Under the pieces are notes generated by a model. That model was not told where the DNA came from and did no database searches. It was given only the letters and a program-made list of their open reading frames with translations. A stretch of DNA of 64,000 bases, taken from contig JARWMV010000233.1 in the NCBI GenBank assembly GCA_030998015.1, forward strand, positions 1,612,001 to 1,676,000, in the 5' to 3' direction. This document shows positions 35,370-49,165 of the stretch, in pieces. Each line of letters begins with the position of its first letter. The stretch's first letter is position 1. The position numbers and the translations under genes were made by a program. This stretch comes from Ceratorhiza oryzae-sativae. Its lineage: Eukaryota; Basidiomycota; Agaricomycetes; Cantharellales; Ceratobasidiaceae.

Positions 35370-36834
35370 ATGTTTCCTGCTAGAAGATGTACGACGGCTC
35401 GACGGCTTCATACGTCTGCAACAAGCTGTGCGAAGAAGCTCAAGGATCCTAAACTACCCAAAAAGCCACATGTTTATACAGAAAAGGAGCTCGAGCTGAA
35501 TACGAGGCGGCGGATCCAAAAAGCTGAGCGGGATGAGCGCATGACCATCAGCACCGCACTTACAGAGGTCAAGACGTGAGTATCCAAATATCTATTTTTA
35601 TTTACTTCTCATTCTTCTTTAGGTATATGGGAGGCTTCACCCGCCCCCGGGAGCTACGCATATCCAACTGGTTCCCCGGAGGCGAATACATTCGCAAAGG
35701 CAAGGTCTACGAACACCGCCCGCGGATGCGTACGCCCCTCATACTATCTATATCCTCGAAACCCGTTACCCTATTCGCACGAAAGAACCGGGTCGGCCGG
35801 ACGTACCGGAGCATATTGTCTCGATCTGCAACGAGAAACAGTTCACAGGCATAATGAAATACCAAAACTCGCGCAGGGTCCAAGGAGAGGCCAGAGTCAC
35901 TATGGATGCTGCTTGGTGGCCATTTCTGGGGCGTGTTTCGAGGAAAGAACTACCAGAGGCTTGGTGGGACGAAGGAGAGGACCCCAAAAAGATTCGGCTC
36001 GAGGCCCTGGGCGTCACGGACGACTGGGAACAAACAACCCCCGAAGCTCTCCGCGACTATTTCCCCAATCCCACTCAGTACAGGAACAACGGGACCAGGA
36101 TTGTCGAGCCAACTCCTACCAAAACGCTTCAGCCACAACGAAAATCTAAAACGATTGGTGAAATCCGTGCGCTATACGAGCCTTTACTGAAAGAAGAAGC
36201 GTTTTGGCGACCCTTGGTTACTGTCACACTCGCAACTCGACCTTTAGCCCAGACGCTCCTTCGATTATCCAAGGCCCTCCCAAGGGGCTTGCCATTTTAC
36301 GCTAGCATTGAACCAGAAGACCGAAAGACGCACTGGTCTTTCCCCGCTCGGATGCGTGCGATGCGTCTCCGACGTACTCGCGAACTCACGATCGAACTCG
36401 CCAAACGGTTAGAAGGGTATTATGGAGGAATCATTGGCATTCGATTCAACCACGAAGATCGAGGTAGAGGGGTTGGGGGCGAGCGATTGGCCGAGCCTCT
36501 TCCGGATTCGCTGAGGGTGATTAGGGTGGGCTTGGCGAATTGGTATAAATATGAGATGGAGAGGGAACTATGGGAGCTGGAGGCGAAGGATGCGGGTGTT
36601 AATATCGAGCTGATGCCTCTGGATGATTGGGGGAGAAAGTTGGATTCGGCGGGTGGAGTTATAGCTGGTCAAGAGGCGGCAAATGTAGAGGCGATTTCGG
36701 AACCGGGAGAAGACGAAGATGCAAGTGAGGAGGATGAGGAGGATGAGGAGGATGAGGGTGAGGATGAAGGAGGCAGCGGCGATGGTATTAAAGCCGAATC
36801 GAGGTCCGAGAGGCGAGCAAAGGCCCTTGGTTAG
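35370..36834 (+). CDS. Conserved protein, probable mitochondrial, unrecognised
   Basis: I cannot name the family. Exons 35370-35575, 35623 to about 35729, and about 35787-36834. The N-terminus MFPARRCTTARRLHTSATSC is Arg/Ser/Thr-rich, lacks acids and looks like a mitochondrial presequence. Then come a basic region (KKLKDPKLPKKPHVY), a YMGGFTRPRELRISNWFPGG exon, and a long exon with SRRVQGEARVTMDAAWWPFL, FWRPLVTVTLATRPLAQTLL and RLEGYYGGIIGIRFNHEDRG. The C-terminus is a Glu/Asp run encoded by GAGGAT repeats (36727-36765). The basic, Arg-rich body and presequence would suit a mitochondrial ribosome or assembly protein, but that is inference. It is divergent from the septin gene, sharing only about 135 bases. 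Confidence 0.7.
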
Positions 36835-38953
36835 ATAAAAAAGCACGGAGATCGTATCCCAATACGAAGCGAGGATGATGAGTGCACCTATCTTGGGGTG
36901 TAATTTTATTGACTTGTGCTATTTTTGCCGCTTGTTCAATCACCATTCGACCCTAACTTTGATCAAGAGTGTGCTTGTAAACTATATTTATGCTCACCCG
37001 CACATTTTGAGTGCCTAGCGATCCGATCCGCCTCGGCGGATAGACCCTTGCAAGTTTTATCATCCTGAAACTTGTTTTTTGACCATTATTATTCTAATTT
37101 GTCGCGTGGACATTGAACCAAAGTCATGTCACCCTGCTTTTGCAAGGTCGCTCCGGGGCTCTGAATCACATGAACAACGGCCTTGCTAGTTTCGCTGGGA
37201 TGTTACGGCTCTCAGCATATATCATTCGATGGCAGAAATGAATATGATGATTTTAAAAATCAATTCATGTCACAGAGACAAGGTTTCAAACATGAAAGGT
37301 GAGAATGGCCAGAGCCCCTATTTAAGCCACACTCATGTTTGACTGCAGCGCAATGGCCAAACTAAATGCTTAGCCATAATTGGAGAAACATGATAGAGAG
37401 CAATATATCATTTGATATAATGGCGCCGTTGATGATAGTTCGTAGAAAGCCGCTTGCATACATGTCAGCAAACAGGAGTAGCAAGCTGGAGACGAAAGAA
37501 AGCAAGCGGCTCACGCTGAGGACCAGTACGCCAGACAGAGGAATGCATCGCGCCGAGCGCGGAAAGGCAGCGCAGAGTGCAGCGGCTTTGAGCCACGCGA
37601 CATCTGACACGGCATAGAGGGGGGGGTTACCTCGACACAGTCCCTGTGGGTGAGCAGCCAATGTCCCTAGCTCGCGCAGACGCCGTAGCGCCAGGACCCA
37701 GTGCTCAACCCGGCGGACACACGTGCTTCTCGAGGGTTTAACGAAGCTGACCGCTCGCGAGGAAGGAAATCTAGTGGGAGGGAATCAATGATTAGGCCCA
37801 AAAGATAGGGGCAAGTGGAAGACCAGATTACCTTCCCGGCAGTCGCTGGGTGCTTAGGTACCCACAAGATATATGTGTTGGATAAGACGCGGAATCGGGC
37901 TAGGGAGGGATTCCCTCGTCGAGTGTACGGTCAGCTATCAAAAGGGGTGAGCTTTGGTCGAGGTTGCTACACCAGAGACGAACATACACATGCACGTCAA
38001 CTCGCAATAGGCGATGTGAGAATAGGTAAGGGGTAGAGGGTGGGGGTTTGGCGACTCCCAGGAGGCAGTCAAGTGGGTGGATCGTGGTGGTTGAGGATGA
38101 GTTGCTGAGCGGGGGATAGGCCATTTTATACCCCCAAGGTCTATGCGGATCCAAATAGGTATGTCAGCGGGCTCACGTGAGTGCGGTCAAGTCGAGCTGG
38201 TAGCGAACCCAGACAAGTCGGCTTAAGCGCATACATATAAAAACTGTGTCTCGTGATGACTGTAAGTACCGGCTCTGGTACAGGCAGACGGCTCCGCCGA
38301 GTATTTTCGCCCTCATTTCTTTATGGCGGGCTACCGATGAGTCGAGCTATCCACCACATATGCCAAAGTCGTACCAACAGCAAGCTGATAAAATACATCG
38401 CATGACTCTTACGATCTATAAAAGTTTGTAACCGTGAAACAATTATATCGGCTTGAGAGAATTTCAAGTTGTGACTAAAATTGCATATTGAGCTAAGCCA
38501 GGGGGGTCTTCTTCAAGTAACTCGAAAAAATAGGAAAGCAGTTGATGATTCAAACAATCGGAGAGAGAAGGAGGGCAACTCGAACTAATCATTCTAATTC
38601 GTGCCGACTCCCCAAGTCGGGTGGGATGTTTTCATCGACAGGGTGACGCCGGGCGCTACATGGTTCATCCGCCACCTGCTTCTGATCCACTACGACTGCC
38701 GACTGATGAACCGCACAGGCACTAGAGGATCCGAGGAATCATATTGGCGATCAAAATACCATCGGATATTAAAAATTCTTCGAACGTGCCTTGTGACCTT
38801 CTTCCCTCGAGTTCCAGTCTACGAACGGCCCGCACTCACAACGGGCCGACTGATGGGGGTTAGCTTTAGTCTCTTCAGAGTAGCAATGGAAGATTACCCT
38901 GGCTGGGTTTAAAGCTGCTGGGGGCCTTGGATTCTAGCCGACCCTCTCTTCTA
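36835..38953. other. gene-poor 2.1 kb
   Basis: No supported gene. A minus-strand frame at 37362-37661 encodes hydrophobic stretches (GVLVLSVSRLLSFVSSLLLL) but has no recognisable family or intron structure. No tRNA or clear repeat was seen. Confidence 0.4.
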
Positions 38954-40688
38954 ATGCGCTCCGTTGACTTTTACATTTCGTGGCTCTGGCCACTGGAGCA
39001 CATGCTCTCACCAAGTACACAGGCAGGCCTTTACTTATACTGGGCTTATTCAGACTCAATATATTTGGCCATCTAGGTACCGCACCTGCCCTTCCTGCAC
39101 GAGCACCATTTGGCTTTGCGTCCAAATCAACCGGCGGGTCAACTAACACCTCAGCAACCTATGTGGTCACAACAGCAGTCGAGTTGCGAGAGGCTCTCGC
39201 GTTGCCTTTTACCAAAACCATCTATGTCTCTGGTGTGATCAACGGGAACGAGCTGTCTGATGGTCTGCTGCTTCTTCATATTGGTGTCAACTTCTTTTTG
39301 ATCGAACGAGGCTTGTTTAGGGACTAGAGCAACGTGCCAAACGTACATCGACCGCACAGGCTCACCGGGCGCAGCGATCCGCACATACAACTTTACCGAA
39401 TACATCTATTCTCTGAATTCGACGTACACATCCCTCGTCTCGGCCGCTGCCGCCGCGGGCGAACCATTCGGACCGCACGCCAACGCATCCGAATACAGGT
39501 CGTACCTAGCCAGACTCAACGGCTGGCGTCCGGTCGTGTCCAACACGCAAAAGGCCGCCGTCGGGTTCACGGTGACGAGCAACACGAGTTTGATCGGGCT
39601 GGACACCGACGCCGCGTTGAACGGGATTAATTTGTATCTGAATTCGGTGGATAATATTTGGATTCGGAATTTGAAGCTCGTGAGTCCTGCGGATTGTTTT
39701 CCTGCGCCCGAGACGTATCCGAGTTCGTGGAATGCCAAGTGAGTTTCTATATATATATATGCTGTTCCTTATTTAGATGGCTAATAAAAGGGACATGAAG
39801 GTTTGATGCTGTGGGGCTGGTGACTGCGACCAATGTCTGGGTGGACGGATGTGAGCTGCAGGATCAGTTGAGTGGGGAATATGTTTTGCCTGACGTTATC
39901 CCGCCTGGGTGGCAGGTAAGCGCGCGTACGAGGCTGTGTTTGAGACATGTTCTAATTTGTCCGCTTTCTGCAGGTGGACAGATATGATGGTAAGCCCGCA
40001 TACAGCCTCACACGGACGTGCCGCGCACATCTAACCGACGCTACCAGGATTATTCGACTGCGAAGACGGCTCGGACAATGTGACGTTCTCTCACAACATC
40101 GTCAAGAACCACCACAAATCCATGCTGCTGGGCGGCGGGCAGAAAGAGGCCGAGCGGGACCTGGGCAAGATGCATTTCACGATCTTCGGAAACCACTTTG
40201 TGAATTCGGCGTCGAGGAATCCGCTGATGCGGTTCGGGACGTTTGATATCGTGGCCAACGTGTTCGAGTCGGTGAACCACAAGGGGCCAGTGTACAAGAG
40301 AGCAGACGTCCCGGACGATGCGGTGTTTCAGTATCATCTGGGGGTATACAACCAGTCGACGGTCCGAGTCCAGGAGAATGTGTTTGTTCAGACCGGGTCG
40401 GTGCCGGACGACACGTCTCGGATATTCACCGTGACAGAGAACATGTTGGCGGATCGGCCTGCGAGGTTGTGTGTGCGCGGTGCCTTTAATTCGACGATGA
40501 ACGGCCGGGAGATCGATGTCGAGGGGGCGGCGAGGGGCGCGTTGGCGTATGCGGTCGGGCAGGGGCGGGCGGTGGCGGGCGGGGTGGTGTTTGGGTGCGG
40601 CGGGATGGCTGCTGCCGACGTGCCGGGGTTGTTTGGGAGCGCCGGGGAGGTGGAGGGATACGTGCGGGGGGGAGCTGGACAGGTCTAG
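38954..40688 (+). CDS. Secreted pectate lyase, polysaccharide lyase family 1
   Basis: Secreted beta-helix lyase predicted to cleave polygalacturonate by beta-elimination. The signal peptide is visible as LLHFVALATGAHAL, but joining it to the ATG at 38954 needs one extra base near 38966. Mature-domain blocks: APFGFASKSTGG, TYVVTTAVELREALALPFTK, TIYVSGVINGNELSDG, TCQTYIDRTGSPGAAIRTYN, NTSLIGLDTDAALNGINLYL, FDAVGLVTATNVWVDGCELQ, VDRYDGLFDCEDGSDNVTFS, NHHKSMLLGGG, and NPLMRFGTFDIVANVFE. A 16-base exon (39974-39989) encodes VDRYD. Intron 39023-39076 uses a GC donor if spliced. The DHC of typical PL1 enzymes reads DGC here. The C-terminal 60 residues are Gly/Ala-rich and GC-rich. It sits beside the xylanase cluster. 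Confidence 0.82.
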
Positions 40689-40919
40689 TCGCTTGGATGC
40701 ACGTGCTGCTGCTTCTTTTGTTGTGATGCAAGGCAGTCTAGTGGGCCGCAGTGGTTGCCGTCACTCTGTGCAGCCTCTCACTCACCTCGGTAGCCGCTCT
40801 TTACGCCTCTCCGCATAGCCCCCGAGTCCATAGTCTTTTAATACCACCACATTCACTCGGCCTGATCTTGGCCCACTAAGCGCGCCTATCCCCCTCTTCG
40901 CGACGACGACCATACCCGC

Positions 40920-43241
40920 ATGTCCCACTGTGGATCTAAAAACACAGAGGCGATCGACCAGAGCTCGTTCTGGGACGAGGTAAACATCTTTGCGTGATTA
41001 GGTTTCGGCTTGGCTGAGCTATTTTAAAGAACGGCATTCATTGGGATGCCCATCGAGTCGGTTGGGCCGTCTCGGGAGCCTTTGCTCTGGCGGTGAGTGG
41101 TCCTCGAGTGCTGGCCCGGTCTTGGATTGAGCAGTCTGCAGGCCGTGCTGATAACGATCGTCAGCGTTGGTCGACATGCTCGGTGCGTCATCTGTCTTGG
41201 TTCAATACAGTAGGCTCATTAGGTCCGGTTTGGCAGCAACTACCATGTACCCAAAGAACAAAGGCAAATCATCGTGAGTTTGCTTTCTCCCTGTCGTCTC
41301 GCTTATGCTTAGACGCTTTGGATGCAGCGAATCTTGTACATGCCGCTCGTGTACGCCGTCATCAGTTGGTTTTCCTACCGATTTTTCAGGGCGTATACGT
41401 GAGTGCTTCTGAGCGGGCTCAACTTTTCAACCGCTCATCTCGATGATAGATACTACTCGTTCGCCGTCGTAGGTTAGTCATCGTTCCAAAAGTGGCAGTT
41501 GTTGCTTGAACTCAATCGGCGATTTCCGTAGTCTACGAGGCGTTTACCATTTCAGCGTTCCTGTGAGTTTGGTCTTTTCTACATTGCCTAGTCCCAACCT
41601 CGAATCTTGTCCACAGACTGCTCATTATCCAATACGTTGCCAACACCGCAACCGGCAAAACCGCTGAAGGAGCATTGGAGCGCAAGGACAAAAAGAAATT
41701 ACCTCTTCCCGTACGCGCTTCGCCATGCAGCTCTCCCGACGCGACTAATTCCAAACCCAGTTCTGCTGCTGGCGCTACAGACCGACCAAGGCCTATTTTA
41801 TGTACACCATCAAGGTCAGCTTGTCCAATCCGACACGGTCCCCAGTCTCATTTGGTTCGGTAGTGGTCTGTACTCCAATATGTGATCATTCGACCTGCAG
41901 CGTCGATTACCGGGATCGTATGTCAAGCATTGGGCATACTCTGCCAGGGTAGCTGGAGTTACAAACACCCGAGCGTGTACCTTTCCGCAATTGATTTTGC
42001 AAGCATCAGGTACGGTTGTCTTGTTCTTCTCTTCCCTTCCGAGGCTGAATCCATCCGAATCTAGTATAGCGCTATATGGATTGGTCAGTCTTGTGGGAAA
42101 AGTAGACGTGCAAAGACTGATGGTCGGGTTGAAGATTCTGTTCTATGGGCTCACAAAAGATGAACTCGCTGGTCGAAGGCCGCTTGCCAAGTTTTTAACC
42201 ATCAAGCTGATTGTAATGGCTACCTTTTATCAAGAGTTTGTGGTATGTCTTGCCTTTTTTTGATAACCCGTTCGTATGTCTGATCTCCCACATCTTACAC
42301 TTGACACTAATATCCAAACTTGTGATCCACGCGCTTGTCCCAAATCCCACACCCCACATGTCATCAGTTTGAAGCGCTCCAAAACCATGGGGTTATCAAA
42401 GCGACCCAATACTGGACCGCGTCAAACATCGCGAATGGGCTCAATGCTCTGGCGACAACAATCGAAATGGTCATTTTCGCTGTTTTCATGATGGTACGCC
42501 CAACTGCTATACAAAAACCTGCATCAGTACTAAGCATATGAACAGTGGGCCTACCCAGCATCTGAATACACCCGCCCAGACCTACCCAAGACCCCCGTTG
42601 GTCGTGCAATCATCGACAGCTTAAATTTCAGTATGCACACTCCCTTGGGCTGATTTACCCATTGTTTAATGTTGACGGGCTTTCTCTAGGCGACTTTGCG
42701 TATGAAATCTGGGGATCTCTCCTGTTCTTCTGGGACTTTGCCTTGGGTAAACCTCACACGCGCGGGCCGTACCACAAGGAGAGCGCCGACTTTGGCGAGG
42801 CGTTCGGCGTGAGAAATGATAGTGGTGTCTTCAGGACGCGGGGTGGAGTGGGTACTATCACTGCGTGAGTTTCAGCACGGATCTCCTTTTGCCCTCGTCG
42901 CTATTTGGCATGGTCGATCTTGAGCATCCCCCCTTTGGTTTCGTTTCACACTACGGGCACTTTCTCGGACCACCGCTCTCTCCTAAACAATCATTTCAGA
43001 CTACAAGCCCTACTGCACCCGGATTTATGTCTACATCAGGTTCTAATATACACCATATTTGCACAGTGACCCGGACGCAGTCCGGCCTTTCTTCGCAAAC
43101 TCAAAGCCGGGCGGCCGACCGTCCAACGTGAGCAATGGGCGGCACGCGCGGACGCCTGGGAGCGAAGGAAGCGGGGATACCTATGGCATGAGACCATTGG
43201 CTGCTCCTCAGCCTGCCGGGAGGGCGAGGGGCGCGGTCTAG
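40920..43241 (+). CDS. TMEM184/DUF300 (organic solute transporter alpha-like) membrane protein
   Basis: Seven-helix membrane protein of the Solute_trans_a family, related to vertebrate TMEM184 and Ost-alpha; fungal and plant members localise to vacuolar or endosomal membranes. It starts MSHCGSKNTEAIDQSSFWDE at 40920. Motifs in order: VGWAVSGAFALA, NYHVPKEQRQI, RILYMPLVYAVISWFSYRFF, YEAFTISAFLLLIIQYV, KKLPLPFCCWRYRPT, VIIRPAASITGIVCQALGIL, LYGLVSLVGKVD, PLAKFLTIKLIVMATFYQEF, NGLNALATTIEMVIFAVFMM, WAYPASEY, and DFAYEIWGSLLFFWDFALGK. The RILYMPLVYAVISW and PLAKFLTIKxIVMxTFYQ blocks are the family hallmark. The C-terminal tail is Gly/Pro/Arg-rich. Ten or so short introns; no frame defect found. 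Confidence 0.9.
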
Positions 43242-43676
43242 CTAATATCCTTCGTACTCCGCGCGCGCGCGGGGTCTGGTGATTGATGGGCGGGGTTCTT
43301 CGTATACCTTTTTTTTTTTTTTTTTTTGGATGTGTGTTCATTCGTTTCTTGGATCTTCCCTTGTCCTTTCTTTTTCGTTTACTCGTGCAATAACCTTCTT
43401 TTGTGTTTGTTTGCGAGTGATATGCTTGTCTATATTGTATTCATATGTGCTAGTGATAGTCAAGTATAGGATACTGTAAGTTGTTTGCACAGTCGGACTG
43501 TCTTTGAGAGAACGCTACGGTTTGGGCATTTGCTGACCAAGCTGACAGGAGTTGAACAGATGCATGCTTAAGATTTGCGAGCTTGATCCGCAAAGTCTGC
43601 GACGACCGCGAGAACCCGGATCTTGAAGCGCGAATTTACAGTTTGAATGCCCTTTGAGAATTGCATGTGCACTTGG
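43242..43676. other. intergenic between TMEM184 gene and xylanase promoter
   Basis: About 435 bases with a CGCGCGCGCG run near 43261 and a poly-T run at about 43311-43327, typical 3' flank material. No gene. Confidence 0.45.
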
Positions 43677-44060
43677 CGCTTGATCCTCGGTCGGAGAAAC
43701 CAAGCCTTGGCATGTTATCAGGCCTCGTCACCTGAGACCGCTTCGACTTCTCGACGATGAGGTGTTTTTTTTCAGCTGCCGACCTGACCTGGTTTTCCAA
43801 GATTCGAACATGACCCTCTGATCGCTATCTAGCCTAGCTTCGTCTGTCAATTCCTCGCGCACGCTTGATTTTTGGCAGGTCACGAGTCAAGAGCCCAGCT
43901 CTGGATTTTCTCGAGATTCTCCCAGAGTTGGGTCGTGTCCCACAGAGGCTAGACGAAAAACGGTAAATTGGCGGAAGAGACGAGGTCATCTTGTCGCGCC
44001 GAATACCTGACTGTGCAATATGGAGCGTAGCTCTCGCTAAGGGAGAGTATCCCCATGGGG
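43677..44060 (+). promoter_or_regulatory. xylanase 1 upstream modules
   Basis: Contains CGCTTGATCCTCGG (43677-43690), GTCACCTGAG (43727-43736), TAAATTGGCGGA (43964-43975) and the palindrome CCCCATGGGG (44051-44060). The same words recur upstream of one or both other xylanase genes. An (AG)n run follows at 44108-44125. The binding factors are unknown. Confidence 0.55.
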
Positions 44061-44230
44061 TTAGTGCTCCCCGGTTCATATGCGTACGCGTTGTGTGGGA
44101 CTGTTGAAAGAGAGAGAGAGAGAGACAGAACAAAAAAGTATAAGGAGGGTCGAGTTGGTGCGAGATGAATTAGCACCCATCGGTCTCGTTCGTTACTCGG
44201 ATACTTGCTTGGATATTGTTAAACTCGATC

Positions 44231-45760
<1,530 letters not shown>

Positions 45761-47296
45761 ACGGCTGATAGATTTTACTTGACCTACGACTTGTGTAACT
45801 ATCCTTGTCTGGTTAGAGAATTATAACTAGTGCCATGCCCGAACGGTTTTGGTGCTTTTTTCCCTTGAAAACGGATCCGCCTTGATGGTCGCTAGTGGGA
45901 GACAACTTCCTTAAGCTGATGCTCGCGTATCAAAAGTGCCGACAATCGGGTCATAAAAAACACAGTCGTGGTAGGTTAGCCAATCTTATCGCCCTCATAC
46001 GGAATCGAGCCTCATAAGCGTGGCGTCTGTCGCTTGTAGTACGAGTGCATTATTATACTGGCATATTTTATGACAATAAGCGGGCCCCCTAGAGCTGCTT
46101 CGCTGGGCATCGATCATTTGTTTAGTCGAAATCAGGTTCGAATAACTTTATAGAACGGATTGCACTTCACTTCGATCAAACCTTATCACCTATGAAGTCT
46201 CCATCAGGCAGGCCTTCGGTTATTCGCGTTTGCTTCATGAACCGCTATATGAAATTTAACATGGCATACAATCCAACTTGTTCGCACATACAACACGACT
46301 ACCCCTGCGATATAAACACGTGAATTGACCCAGAGATGGCGGCTGGAAACCTGAATTTTTTACTCGAAACGTTCCGTGACGAGTACAGGGGTTGTGTTCT
46401 TTCCCATGAAGTTATGATTGTATATATGCAAGTCCATTCGAAATCAAAAGCTATAAGGTTAAATCCATGATAAACCGCATCTATACTGCTGTTGGCCATA
46501 CTACCATGATATCGTAGGATCACGGATCAAAGGTTGTTGAGAAACCTTATTCGCGATTCCTTAAACGTTTGGAACGGTCCAAGCAACCATGGATTTTGGG
46601 GATAATCACTTCGATAATCCCAGCTAATGGAAACACCTGTTTGATCGGTAGTATTTTGGCTCCTGGAACTTTGGTAGACTGGAGGAAATTAGCGGCTACA
46701 TGAATTTCCGATGCACGTAAATCGGCTCAATCCCAATTCTTCCGCGTCAGGATCTGTCCACAGCGACCTCGTATCCACACATGTGTAGATCATAATCCTT
46801 CCATAGCCTGTGTAACAATCGCATAAACATATCACCGCCATCAATCCTGGCCTTCTCGAAAGACTCGGGCCAACTACGGTTGCCAACTGGCATCCCGAGC
46901 CGAAATAAATACGACCCAGGTGTACATAGGCTAGCATTTTATTCAAGCATGTAGTTCAACCATGGGCATTGCTACTACTCGATCAAGCCCCTCGGATCAT
47001 TTGTTTGATACTTCTGGTCTCGGGTCAGTTCGATCCTGGCGCGTGCTGTCGTCTATTCACCCCTTGCGTTTCCTTAACGATCAGGTATAGCCGGACTGAC
47101 TTACCATGGGGAATATCGCAGCACACCTCAAGTTGAGAGTGTTAAACCACAATCATGTCCTTGGCGTGAACAAAATCGACTGCTTGATGGTATTAGTGCA
47201 TTATAGGTCGGTAGTGAAGTGAATGACGAAACAAAGTTGATTTTGAGCCTGGTATAAACTGGTTGATGGAGTTCGGTCGAGGACAAAATACACATT
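45761..47296. other. intergenic between xylanases 1 and 2
   Basis: About 1.5 kb without a recognisable gene. An ACCATGGGGAATATC word at about 47102 partly resembles the CCCCATGGGG palindrome found upstream of copies 1 and 3. Confidence 0.4.
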
Positions 47297-47468
47297 CGCT
47301 TGATCCTCGGGTTGCCAAACGATAGCATGGCATAAACTTTCAGCCAATGAGCCGAGAGCTGGTCACCTGAGTTTGTTTATGTTTCTTGATTTTGTCAAAA
47401 CTACTCCCACCGACAAGGCCTTCCAATCGTATTACTAGCGGGAAATTGGCGGAGAACAGATACGCCAT
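47297..47468 (+). promoter_or_regulatory. xylanase 2 upstream modules
   Basis: Contains CGCTTGATCCTCGG (47297-47310, identical to the copy 1 block), GTCACCTGAG (47362-47371) and AAATTGGCGGAGAACA (47453-47468). The start codon is at 47637. Regulatory meaning is inferred from the sharing. Confidence 0.55.
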
Positions 47469-47636
47469 TGCACCGAACATTATATCATGCGAACCCTCGA
47501 ATCTCCATAAGGTTGCTATTCTTGCCAGCGTACACAATCAGGACTGGAAAATGGGTATAAAGAGACAGTGCGTCCCAGAAGATGCCCTTCATTCGCATTG
47601 GGCTGCGCTCCCTTTCAGTGTCTAGGAATTTTCATC

Positions 47637-49165
47637 ATGGTCACCACTCACGGACAGCTTGCTGCGCTTTCGGCGCTGTTGCTTCTTATGCCTCAAGTGG
47701 CTTTTGCTGTTCCCGTCTATGGCCAATGTGGTGGTATTGGTTGGTCGGTAAGGAGGGGTGCACATTGAATGAATCGAATAAAATAAATGACATAGTTACG
47801 TTTTCAAGGGTGGAACGACCTGCGATTCCGGTAGCACATGCACAAAGCTCAACGACTACTACTACCAATGCTTGCCAGGAGGCTCCGGCACTACTAATCC
47901 GTAAGCCCACTACAGATAGAGAGCACGCAGATGCTTATATCCTCCCGGGAACGTCCAGCCCGAGCAACCCGACCACCACCTCGAGGAGCAACCCGACCAC
48001 CACTTCGAGCGGTTCGACGTGAGTACTTGCTATATCAGCAACATGGACCAGCCTAACTTGATTTGACCGTAGACCCACCAACCCACCAAGCTCCGGCAGC
48101 GGGCTCGACGGGAGAATGAAAGCCAAGGGTAGGAAATACTTCGGTGCATGCGCAGATCCAAACACTCTAGGCGTCAGCCAGATCGTGAGCATTCTCAAGT
48201 CCGACTTTGGATGTATCACTCCCGAGAATAGTGCTAGTGAGTTCATACCGTTAGAGCTTATGTAGATAATTCTAATGCACACCCCCACAGAGTGGGATTC
48301 AACCGAGCCAACTCAAGGCAACTTCAACTTTGGCGGCTTCGATACCGTCGTCAACTTTGCTCAGGCGAACGGCAAGCTCGTCCGTGGCCACACTTTTGTG
48401 TGGCACGGCCAATTGCCTTCTTGGGTTTCGAGCATTTCAAACCCTAGTACCTTGACATCCGTGATGCAGAACCACATTAGCAAGCTCGGTGGACGCTACG
48501 CCGGCAAGATCTATGCATGGGATGTCCTCAACGAGTGAGTATATGCTTGATCAATACATACAAAGCCCACCCACTCAACCCACTTTCTTCAGGATCTTCA
48601 ACGACAACGGCAGCTTCCGCTCTTCAGTTTGGTACAACGTTCTCGGCAGTGGTTTCGTTGCCACCGCTTTCAATGCTGCTCACGCCGCCGACCCCAACGC
48701 CAAGCTGTACATCAACGACTACAACCTCGACAACATGGGATGGGCGGCACCAAAGGTCAACGCCGTTGCTAACCTTGTCAAGACTCAGCGTGCTGCTGGC
48801 ATTCCCATTCACGGCATTGGCTCGCAGAGCCATTTGGGAGTAAATGATTCACTCGCTACGATTTTATAGATCTGACCAACCCTTTCCAGGCTGGTGGCGC
48901 CGGAGGTGTGCCAGCGGCTCTCAGCACCCTGGCTGCTAGCGGAGTACCCGAGGTTGCGCTAACCGAACTCGACATTTCTGGTGCGGCGGCGAGTGATTAC
49001 GCGGCTGTTGTCAAGGCTTGCTTGGGCGTTTCCAATTGCATTGGTATCACTACATGGGGCGTTTCAGACAACTACTCATGGATCAGTAGCAGTAGTCCGT
49101 TGTTGTTCAGCTCAAGCTATCAGAAGAAGCCCGCCTACGATGCGGTCATTTCTGCTCTATCCTAA
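47637..49165 (+). CDS. CBM1-GH10 endo-beta-1,4-xylanase, copy 2
   Basis: Secreted xylan-degrading enzyme. Signal peptide [20 protein letters not shown] with cleavage near VAFA. CBM1 ([11 protein letters not shown], then [20 protein letters not shown]) is split by an intron after GWS. The linker carries two NPTTTS repeats. The GH10 domain starts [20 protein letters not shown] and shows [17 protein letters not shown] (acid/base Glu), [28 protein letters not shown] (nucleophile Glu) and [15 protein letters not shown], ending DAVISALS. All introns are canonical and fall at the same sites as in copies 1 and 3, including one directly after LNE. Intact. Attachment to cellulose through CBM1 is the expected mode of action. 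Confidence 0.95.

Noticed and set aside
37362..37661. Hydrophobic minus-strand frame that could be a membrane protein
   Set aside because: Only a pair of hydrophobic stretches, no family motif, and no flanking exons that extend it.
43261..43330. CGCGCG and poly-T runs considered as a structured RNA or terminator
   Set aside because: Simple-sequence runs in a 3' flank; no stem of meaningful length could be drawn.
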